Source: Periweissella cryptocerci | GTDB taxonomy: Bacteria > Bacillota > Bacilli > Lactobacillales > Lactobacillaceae | Assembly (NCBI RefSeq): GCF_004358325.1 | Contig: NZ_CP037940.1 | Span: 2,790,001-2,854,000 of the forward strand | DNA length: 64,000 nucleotides | Direction of reading: 5' to 3' | Shown here: piece by piece, positions 57,782 through 64,000 of the stretch | Numbering within the stretch: position 1 is the stretch's first letter | Layout: the number at the start of each line of letters is the position of its first letter | Made by a program: the position numbers and the translations under genes | The notes under the pieces: generated by a model | Database searches by the model: none | Told to the model about the DNA's origin: nothing | Seen by the model: the letters and a program-made list of their open reading frames with translations, nothing else

Positions 57782-58420
57782 ATGACATTAATCATCACCG
57801 AGACTGAGAACAAAATCCCAAGAATCATTCGCGAGATGGACATTCTTGCTCGGACGCGCGTCGAAGTTGGTATCTTCGGAACTGGCGGGGCTTATATCTC
57901 TGGTCAATTCCGCAATAGTGGCAATCCTGAAGATAATGCAGACTTAGTAACAATTGCATTGGTTCATGAATTTGGCGCAACCATTGTGCCGTTGCCAGAT
58001 AATAAATCTGACCGCTTGTGGGTGCCGATTCGGAAGAAGTTCACTTATAAAGGCAAGCTTTACGAGCCTGGTTATCACCAAGGTAAGGATGGCAGCAATT
58101 ATAAGAACTCTATTCCAATTAAAAAGGCCGTTATCCCGGAACGAAGCTATCTGCGTAGCACGTGGGAAGAAAAGAAGTTCAATTGGAGGGAGCAGTCCCA
58201 AGAATTGTGGGTGCAAGTTGCGTTGGGAAAGAAAACGGCCGCATGGGCAGCTAACCGGTTGGGCCAAATTATGAAACGTGATATTGACCGTAGTATGAAA
58301 CAAAAAGGATTTGCGAAGAATGCACCACTAACCACTGCGAATAAAGGTTCAAATAAACCGTTATTTGATACAGGTTCATTGCGTGGAGCGTTAACTTATC
58401 GTGTGGTGTTGGGCTTATGA
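57782..58420 (+). CDS. Head-tail joining / neck protein (gp10-like)
   Basis: 212 residues. The layout (an early VEVGIFGTGG, then VHEFGATIVPLP, IPERSYLRSTWEE, and a C-terminal LFDTGSLRGALTYRVV) is that of HK97 gp10-like/tail completion proteins in contractile phages. Starts right after the connector gene and overlaps the next by ATGA. Confidence 0.7.
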   Translation: MTLIITETENKIPRIIREMDILARTRVEVGIFGTGGAYISGQFRNSGNPEDNADLVTIALVHEFGATIVPLPDNKSDRLWVPIRKKFTYKGKLYEPGYHQGKDGSNYKNSIPIKKAVIPERSYLRSTWEEKKFNWREQSQELWVQVALGKKTAAWAANRLGQIMKRDIDRSMKQKGFAKNAPLTTANKGSNKPLFDTGSLRGALTYRVVLGL

Positions 58421-58803
58421 AAAAAATGAACTTTAACAGCTTAATTAAGTCGTTTGGTGTGCCCTTAAAGGTTTATGCACCGATGACAGACGGCGGTGGT
58501 CACTACGATGATGCTGGTCGTTGGATAAAAGACGACGTGGCAACGTTAACGCCTATTAGTGTTAATGAGCCATTCCTACCGATGAAAGCTGATGAGCAAG
58601 CTCCTACGCAGTCAGGAATGATTTATTCGAGTGAATACAAATGGTACTCAACACTAGTGTGCGCTATTGGAACACGCGTTGTTCACAACGGGCATGTATA
58701 CGAAGTTAAATCGTCGGTACCGTATACAGATTACTCGAATGTCACTAAGTATTTCGTAGCAAGAGCTTCAACATTTGATGAAACGAGGTGGAATGGTGAA
58801 TAA
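58417..58803 (+). CDS. Minor head/neck protein
   Basis: 128 residues, beta-rich (SVNEPFLPMKADEQAPTQSGMIYSSEYKWYSTLVCAIGTRVVHNGHVYEVKSSVPYTDYSNVTKYFVARAS), consistent with head-closure proteins of the gp16/stopper type. Translation is coupled to the preceding gene by the ATGA overlap. Assignment rests on position and fold impression. Confidence 0.6.
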   Translation: MKKMNFNSLIKSFGVPLKVYAPMTDGGGHYDDAGRWIKDDVATLTPISVNEPFLPMKADEQAPTQSGMIYSSEYKWYSTLVCAIGTRVVHNGHVYEVKSSVPYTDYSNVTKYFVARASTFDETRWNGE

Positions 58804-59299
58804 TTCGTTCGTTAACACATTCGATTATGTCAGTTTAATTAAAACTCTCAGAGGAATTGTTAAGCAATTTACTGGATACCAATTAATCGAAAGGGAAAGT
58901 GCTGGTTCTCCAGAACACTATCCCTTTTTTTCATACTCGTTTTTAAACGATCACATTGACGTTACGAGTGACCGAACGGCTGACGGAACGTTTGAACTAG
59001 TCTTATCAATTACTTGTTTAGACGATGATTCGTTACGAGTTAAGACCGAAGCAAACCGACTGCGAGCGGTATTTGAAAGCTATCAAGTTCATGAACTGTT
59101 AGCTAAACGTGCTGTTTCGGTCGTTGACATCACGTCATCTGGTTCACGTAATGCATTCAAGGGTTTAGATGATTATTACTCAATCAATTACGAACGACGT
59201 GCTGGCTTTGATATGCGATTGCGCGTTGAAGAACACGCAGACGAAGAAGACGTACTCGGCGTAATTGAAACAATCGATTTAGAAAATCAGGAGGATTAA
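58793..59299 (+). CDS. Neck/tail terminator protein (gp12-like)
   Basis: 168 residues from ATG 58793, or GTG 58796, which is better spaced from GAGGTG. Pattern PEHYPFFSYSFLNDHIDVTSDRTADGTFELVLSITCLDDDSLRVKTEANRLRAVFESYQVHELLAKRAVSVVDI fits the phage neck terminator family that caps contractile tails before joining to heads. It precedes the sheath gene by 4 bp. Confidence 0.68.
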   Translation: MVNNSFVNTFDYVSLIKTLRGIVKQFTGYQLIERESAGSPEHYPFFSYSFLNDHIDVTSDRTADGTFELVLSITCLDDDSLRVKTEANRLRAVFESYQVHELLAKRAVSVVDITSSGSRNAFKGLDDYYSINYERRAGFDMRLRVEEHADEEDVLGVIETIDLENQED

Positions 59300-59303
59300 G
59301 AGA

Positions 59304-60293
59304 ATGGCTAATTTTCTCTCAGACGTAGTAATTAAACTACGCGAAATGGTACCAGTTCCATCAATGAACTTAGGCGTGCCAGCAATTTTTGTTCAAGGAA
59401 CCACAGTGGGATATGCCGAATTTAATGATTTGGAAGCAATCAACGATGACACCACATTGTCGACAGCTGTTAAAGCTAAAGCGACGGCAATTTTTAACCA
59501 AACAAACACACCACCGAAAGTTGCAGTAATCACGTTTGCAACTGGAGCAATTGCGACTGCGGCAACTGCGTACGCCGGTCAAGATTGGCACTTTGGTATC
59601 TTGGCCACATATGTAGCCGCAGACGCATTGGCGTTGTCAAATTGGGCGGAATTAAACAGTGAAAAAATCATTGCAATCCAAGTCCCAGCAGTCGAAGGAT
59701 TGACTCCATTGGCTAACAATGAATTTACGATTGGTCTTGTTCACCCAGCCGCAGAACACTTCGACGCAGCTTTGGTTGCCGAAGCAGGTTCACAGGTCGT
59801 TGGTTCATTGACTTGGAAGGCAGTGCACGACTTAGTAGGCGTGACTCCCCAAACGTTCACGGAAGCACAATATACAGCTATCAAGACGGCTCGCGGAATT
59901 GTGTACGTGACTAAAACTGGTGCTCCGCAATCTTCAGAGGGCTGGACGCTATCCGGTGAGTTTATCGACGTTGTTCACGGCGATCAGTGGATGAAAGTTC
60001 GCTTGATGGGAGCTCTACAACAACTCATTACAGACGAGAATAAAGTTCCGTTTAATCCTCGTGGAATCGCTCTTGTACAAGCAACCATTACCGAAGTGCT
60101 TAATGAAGGCTATCAGAATGGCGTCGTGGGCGAAACCGAGGCCGGCGATCCAGCGTTCGATGTACAAACAAAGCAACGTAGCGAACTGAATTCTGAGGAC
60201 ATTGCCAAGCGAATTTACAAAGGTGCCTCATTTACTTATCAACGCAGCGCGGCTATTCACGGAATGGACGTTTCTGGAACTATCGAATTTTAG
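59304..60293 (+). CDS. Tail sheath protein (DUF3383)
   Basis: 329 residues; the contractile outer layer of the tail. DUF3383 features: the N-terminal SDVVIKLREMVPVPSMNLGVPAIFVQG, a Rossmann-like middle (WHFGILATYVAADALALSNWAELNSEKIIAIQVP) and C-terminal GWTLSGEFIDVVHGDQWMKVRLMGALQQLI. Its presence marks the phage as myovirus-like. AGGAGG precedes the ATG. Confidence 0.82.
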   Translation: MANFLSDVVIKLREMVPVPSMNLGVPAIFVQGTTVGYAEFNDLEAINDDTTLSTAVKAKATAIFNQTNTPPKVAVITFATGAIATAATAYAGQDWHFGILATYVAADALALSNWAELNSEKIIAIQVPAVEGLTPLANNEFTIGLVHPAAEHFDAALVAEAGSQVVGSLTWKAVHDLVGVTPQTFTEAQYTAIKTARGIVYVTKTGAPQSSEGWTLSGEFIDVVHGDQWMKVRLMGALQQLITDENKVPFNPRGIALVQATITEVLNEGYQNGVVGETEAGDPAFDVQTKQRSELNSEDIAKRIYKGASFTYQRSAAIHGMDVSGTIEF

Positions 60294-60310
60294 AAAAGGA
60301 GCACTAATAA

Positions 60311-60712
60311 ATGAAATATGACGCTAAAAATGTCGTAATTACGATTACGCCTAAAAACACCAAGCATAAAAAGTTTAATTGGACCGGCTTCGCACCTGGC
60401 ACGATGGTTGAATTTGGTCAAGACAGCGATGATGTGCAACGGTTTGTTGATGCACAAGGTAATGGTGATTTTGCTGTGCAAAATGACAAATCTGGCCACG
60501 TTAACATTCACGGTAGTCAATTGACAGGTTCAAACAAGAAAATCGCGGCACTTCGAGGCGAAGAATTTGCGATTGTAGTCGAAACCCCAGAAGAAAAGAT
60601 TTCAGCATCGAATGCGATGTTTACGAAAATGCCTGATGGTTCACTGGGTAATGATTTAACACCGCGCGACTGGAATATGTTGTGCACGGATTTCAAGCAC
60701 GAATTTAAGTAG
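60311..60712 (+). CDS. Tail tube protein (DUF3277)
   Basis: 133 residues forming the inner tail tube. The pattern YDAKNVVITITPKNTKHKKFNWTGFAPGTMVEFGQDSDDVQRFVDAQGNGDFAVQNDKSGHVNIHG matches DUF3277, the usual partner of DUF3383 sheaths. AAAGGAG precedes the ATG. A terminator-like hairpin follows, perhaps to lower expression of the next genes relative to sheath and tube. Confidence 0.82.
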   Translation: MKYDAKNVVITITPKNTKHKKFNWTGFAPGTMVEFGQDSDDVQRFVDAQGNGDFAVQNDKSGHVNIHGSQLTGSNKKIAALRGEEFAIVVETPEEKISASNAMFTKMPDGSLGNDLTPRDWNMLCTDFKHEFK

Positions 60713-60718
60713 TATCAG

Positions 60719-60751
60719 GACACGGCGGCTGAATAAGTACCGTGTCTTTTT
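60719..60751 (+). terminator. Terminator after the tail tube gene
   Basis: GACACGG / CCGTGTC (7 bp) with a 14-nt loop, followed by five T. Confidence 0.75.
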
Positions 60752-60792
60752 AATTTTCGGCAACGAAAAAATACATCAATAGGAGGAATTTC

Positions 60793-61182
60793 ATGGACGA
60801 AGAATTAGAAACGTTAGATGTTGAAAATGATGAGGATGTAGATGGCAATGAATACCAAAAGCCAGTTGTAACATCGACTCACAAAAAGCAAACGCAGCAG
60901 TATCAGAAGTTTGGTAGTACTGATTCGATTTCCATCACGGATACCGATGACACGGTAATCGAATATAAATTTCAGTTCCCAGGAGTCGAAGAAACAGTGA
61001 CGCTAAAAGATAACGCTAAATCAGCTGATGGGGTGTTCATTTGGCATGATTACTACAAGTCGATAATGGATGTCGTCTTAGTTTCACCGCGAACTGATTT
61101 TGATTATTGGGAAAACCACAAGGGGTTTGGTCAAGTGATGGAAGCGGGTGTCGATTTTCTCGAAAGGTTTCTCTACGAGTAA
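60793..61182 (+). CDS. Tail assembly chaperone, paralogue 1
   Basis: 129 residues; AGGAGG precedes the ATG. An acidic N-terminus leads to the core EYKFQFPGVEETVTLKDNAK..FIWHDYYKSIMDVVLVSPRTDFDYWENHKGFGQVMEAGVDFLERFLYE. The protein at 61348-61692 has the same core, so they are duplicates. In tailed phages the gene between tube and tape measure encodes the chaperone, and a frameshifted longer form is typical; the overlapping frame 61148-61351 fits that. Confidence 0.7.
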   Translation: MDEELETLDVENDEDVDGNEYQKPVVTSTHKKQTQQYQKFGSTDSISITDTDDTVIEYKFQFPGVEETVTLKDNAKSADGVFIWHDYYKSIMDVVLVSPRTDFDYWENHKGFGQVMEAGVDFLERFLYE

Positions 61183-61351
61183 TGAATTACTAATAGAAAA
61201 CCATGCTGAGAGCTGGTGGGGGATGTATTTACCCGTGATTACAGGCATCGCCACAATCAAAGAAGTCGAAACCGCTACTTCTGATCAATTAACGAAAATG
61301 AAGTGGATTGCTAAAGAAAAACTCAAGTTGGAAGGAAAACTAAAACCATGA
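61148..61351 (+). CDS. Frameshift extension of the tail assembly chaperone
   Basis: This frame overlaps the end of paralogue 1 by 35 bp in the +1 (or -2) frame. It has no ATG with a ribosome-binding site, only a GTG at 61148, so it is probably reached by ribosomal frameshifting between about 61148 and 61180, giving a G-GT-like fusion. Residues after the overlap (ESWWGMYLPVITGIATIKEVETATSDQLTKMKWIAKEKLKLEGKL) are helical, like T extensions. I cannot identify the slip site with certainty. Confidence 0.5.
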   Translation: MSIFSKGFSTSNELLIENHAESWWGMYLPVITGIATIKEVETATSDQLTKMKWIAKEKLKLEGKLKP

Positions 61352-61692
61352 AAAAAGGCTATCAAGAAAAGCTTATTATTACAGAAATTGAAGGACAAGA
61401 CGCAATTGAAGCGACTGAAAATACTGCGTATGTACCAGTAGTTGAGGGGGTTGATACTGAATATACGTTCACATTCCCCGGTGTTGAAGTCGCCCAATCA
61501 ATTGTTGATAACGCGGTTGATGGTACACAACGATTCATGAAGGGGTGGTACTACGAAGGTTTGATGGACTTAGTGATTACTGCACCTGAATCTTTAAAGC
61601 TCAACAAATGGGACTGGTGGGAAAGTCACAAAAACTACATGTTTGTCATGAACGCAGCAGATAAATTTTTGACTCGCTGTCTTAACGCGTAG
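61348..61692 (+). CDS. Tail assembly chaperone, paralogue 2
   Basis: 114 residues, starting in an ATGA overlap with the frameshift extension; GGAAGG upstream. Shares with paralogue 1 the pattern EYxFxFPGVE..DNAxxG...WYYEGLMDLVITAPESL..WWESHKNYMFVMNAADKFL. The duplication suggests two chaperones or a specialised partner for the long tape measure. Confidence 0.65.
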   Translation: MKKGYQEKLIITEIEGQDAIEATENTAYVPVVEGVDTEYTFTFPGVEVAQSIVDNAVDGTQRFMKGWYYEGLMDLVITAPESLKLNKWDWWESHKNYMFVMNAADKFLTRCLNA

Positions 61693-61733
61693 CAAGTTGA
61701 ATTTACAGATTTGAGGAAAGGAGGAATTGATAC

Positions 61734-64000
61734 ATGAGTGAAAGTTTACGTAGCGCCATTATGTCAATGGGCTTTTCCTGGGACGGTTCAGGAATGAACA
61801 AAGCTGATCAAGATTTCGATGGAATCTTGAATAAAGCTAAGCGGACGGATACTCAATTTGGTAATACGGGTCGCACGGCAAAGCAAATGGGCAATACAAT
61901 CAAGAGCTCAGCAAATGATGGTAAGAATGCAACGGATAAACTGAATGGAGCCGCTTCAAAGTCTCCGAGTTTGTTTACCAAAATTGGGGCACATGCACGT
62001 GATGCTGGCGCTAAGCTTGTCGTTAACTTTAAACAAGCGCACGATTCAATTGATAAATTCAACCGAGACATGGATAAAGCGCAAGTTAAGATGCGCGATA
62101 CCTGGAACGAAGCTAAAAATTCTGATGCAGCACAAGTCGGTGAAATGTGGTCGAGTGCTGGCAAGAAAATGTCGATGGGCATCACCTTGCCAATTGTTGG
62201 TGCTGGGGTTGCGGCTTTAAAGACGGGGATGGATTTTCAAGAAGGAATGTCTAAAGCCACGACGGTTATTGGCGCAACCGGTAAAGAAATTGAACAGTTA
62301 CAAGACCAAGCGATAAAACTTGGTGCGGACACTTCGTTTAGTGCTAGCGAAGCAGCCGCCGGCATGGATCAATTTGGTTCTGCTGGATTTAACGCAAAGG
62401 AAGTTATGTCGGGTATGGCCGGCGTAATGGATTTAGCTGCCGTGTCTGGTGGCGACGTTGCGATGGCAACTGAAAATGCTGCAACTGCAATTCGCTCTTT
62501 TGGGCTTGAGACTGACAAATCAACACACGTTGCTGATGTCTTTGCGCGTGCAGCCGCAGATACTAATGCTGAAACACTGGACATGGGCGAAGGTCTTAAG
62601 TATGTTGGAGCGGTTGCTCACTCCACAGGGAACGATTTAGAAGACACTGCTGCCGCAATTGGTGTCTTGTCGGATAACGCAATTAAAGGAAGCCAAGCCG
62701 GTACTGTGCTTCGTGCGTCAATGCTTCGACTTTCTACACTTGGGCAAGCTGGAAACAAGACGCAAGGAATGTTTGATTCGTTAGTTCGCCTTGGCGGAAA
62801 TGAAATTCCTCAATTCAAAAAGATAATTAGTGAATACTCGGTTGAATTTACCAAAGCAAATGCTGAACTGGCTGATGCAGAGGCAAAAGGCAATGCGAAA
62901 CGAATGAAGGTAGCCGAAAAGACGCTCAAAGATTTATCGTTGGCGGAAGGTACAGCTTTCAGTAAGTCATTTGGTAAAGAGAAGTTCTCCACTCAAGTTG
63001 CATTACTCGAAAAAATGAAGAAACATTGGCTTGCAACCGGGCAGTCAGTTCAAGACTACAACGGTATCATCAAGCAATTAGTTGGTACCGAAGCGATGAC
63101 TGGGGTTCTGGCCTTGATTGATACCGGGTCTGAGAAACTCAAAACACAAGCAAATGCATTGCGTGAATCGGATGGTGCCGCCAAAGAGATGGCGAAATCA
63201 ATGCAAAACAACGCCAAGGGTGGTGTTGAAGCGTTTAAAGGTTCAATTGAGTCATTAGCAATCTCGCTCGAACGTCCATTAGACAATGCAATCGGCGATA
63301 CTGCTCGGGAAATCGGGGATGTCATTGATAAGTTTACGGATTTGGACGATAAGACTAAAATGACAGGTCTTACCATCGCTGGGCTTGCTGCCGCTGCAGG
63401 CCCACTCATGCTAGCAATCGGGAAGTTTAAAATTTTCCGTGCTCAGTTAAATGCAGTTGGCGGATTAACCAAAAATTGGGGTAGCGGTGGGGGTACAGCG
63501 ATACCAGGTGTTCCTTCGACAGGGAATCCGCTCGGAACTGGTGGTAGTCTTGGAGCAATGAACGTAACTGCCCAAGCGGTTTATCTGAATGGCCCAGTTA
63601 TGAGTGGTAACGGTAGTGGAAATCCTCTAGCGGGCGGAAATCCATTAAATGGTGGCGGGAGACAACCTATCCCACAAGGTCCGGCACCGTTTAATGGACA
63701 ACAAATTACGCCGATGGCTCCACAGCCAACAAAGGCGCAAAAATTTATCGGTAATGCAGGCACCGCTTTAAAATGGGGCGGTGCAGTTGTTGCATCAACA
63801 GCCGGAACGGTTATGAAAGATTTAGATCCCAATAAATCATCGAATGAAAAAGCGATGGGAACCATGGGAACTGTAGTGGGGGGCGCAGCGGGTGCCGCTA
63901 TAGGTACATTCCTCGGCAACCCAGCTTTGGGAATGACAATTGGCGCAAACATTGGTAATGCTGGTGGTGATGCACTTGGGAAAAAGATTCAAGCATGGGA
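61734..64000 (+). CDS. Tail tape measure protein (3' end outside window)
   Basis: Open from ATG 61734 (AAAGGAGG upstream) to the window end, 755 codons so far. N-terminal coiled coil, then the TP901-type tape measure core: GMDFQEGMSKATTVIGATGKEIEQLQDQAIKLGADTSFSASEAAAGMDQFGSAGFNAKEVM and MDLAAVSGGDVAMATENAATAIRSFGL, followed by helical and Gly/Pro-rich parts and a hydrophobic stretch (TVVGGAAGAAIGTFLGNPALG). It sets tail length and guides DNA release. Confidence 0.92.
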   Translation, partial: MSESLRSAIMSMGFSWDGSGMNKADQDFDGILNKAKRTDTQFGNTGRTAKQMGNTIKSSANDGKNATDKLNGAASKSPSLFTKIGAHARDAGAKLVVNFKQAHDSIDKFNRDMDKAQVKMRDTWNEAKNSDAAQVGEMWSSAGKKMSMGITLPIVGAGVAALKTGMDFQEGMSKATTVIGATGKEIEQLQDQAIKLGADTSFSASEAAAGMDQFGSAGFNAKEVMSGMAGVMDLAAVSGGDVAMATENAATAIRSFGLETDKSTHVADVFARAAADTNAETLDMGEGLKYVGAVAHSTGNDLEDTAAAIGVLSDNAIKGSQAGTVLRASMLRLSTLGQAGNKTQGMFDSLVRLGGNEIPQFKKIISEYSVEFTKANAELADAEAKGNAKRMKVAEKTLKDLSLAEGTAFSKSFGKEKFSTQVALLEKMKKHWLATGQSVQDYNGIIKQLVGTEAMTGVLALIDTGSEKLKTQANALRESDGAAKEMAKSMQNNAKGGVEAFKGSIESLAISLERPLDNAIGDTAREIGDVIDKFTDLDDKTKMTGLTIAGLAAAAGPLMLAIGKFKIFRAQLNAVGGLTKNWGSGGGTAIPGVPSTGNPLGTGGSLGAMNVTAQAVYLNGPVMSGNGSGNPLAGGNPLNGGGRQPIPQGPAPFNGQQITPMAPQPTKAQKFIGNAGTALKWGGAVVASTAGTVMKDLDPNKSSNEKAMGTMGTVVGGAAGAAIGTFLGNPALGMTIGANIGNAGGDALGKKIQAW

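Overview
The window looks like a chromosome segment of a low-to-mid-GC lactic acid bacterium of the Lactobacillaceae with a resident prophage. Pointers are RexB/RexA instead of AddB/AddA, SLAP-type wall-binding modules, a KxYKxGKxW adhesin with MucBP repeats, an H2O2-forming pyruvate oxidase, a catabolite-sensitive L-lactate dehydrogenase, and a YslB-MurI-RdgB-YfcE cluster with Bacillus-like order. A heterofermentative Weissella-like genus is my guess; no rRNA is present to settle it.

Bases 1-8820 are a cell-surface region: the end of a wall amidase, an AraC-type regulator, a large LPXTG-like lectin/MucBP adhesin, a 31-residue membrane peptide, a class A-like sortase, two unknown proteins, a GNAT acetyltransferase and a GtrA protein. 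Bases 9077-16383 are housekeeping: luxS, yslB, murI, rdgB, a YfcE phosphodiesterase, a duplicated FMN-binding-like lipoprotein, an aquaporin and pyruvate oxidase with a perfect cre upstream. rexB-rexA (17122-24421) follow a promoter overlapped by a LexA-type box. L-ldh and greA face each other across a 1.8 kb interval (25580-27390) with no intact gene. That interval carries three copies of a ~200-nt folded element (A, B, C) whose helices are kept by compensatory changes, probably an uncharacterised structured RNA. Bases 28029-31790 hold a HesB-like protein, two MBL-fold paralogues (one without metal ligands), an aldo/keto reductase and a PspC protein.

The prophage runs from the integrase (31861) past the right edge. 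The leftward lysogeny module encodes the integrase, two co-regulated exported proteins, a broken type I toxin, an EVE-like membrane protein, a long ImmA-like peptidase and a CI-like repressor. The rightward promoter drives a Cro-like protein. It is followed by an unusual array (39380-42300) of small genes alternating in strand, overlapping by 12-16 bp at their 3' ends and sharing dyads between divergent starts. The early region has an HUH replication initiator with a RepTerm-like protein and a DUF2303 protein. ArpU precedes a 0.7 kb noncoding tract (48368-49118) rich in hairpins and tRNA-like pieces.

Late genes follow in order: terminases, portal, a MuF head protein fused to a zinc-peptidase (toxin-like) domain with a candidate immunity gene, a glutaredoxin, a LysM protein, protease/scaffold with a nested start, cement, capsid, connectors, a DUF3383 sheath and DUF3277 tube (so a contractile tail), paralogous chaperones with a probable frameshift, and a tape measure cut by the window end.
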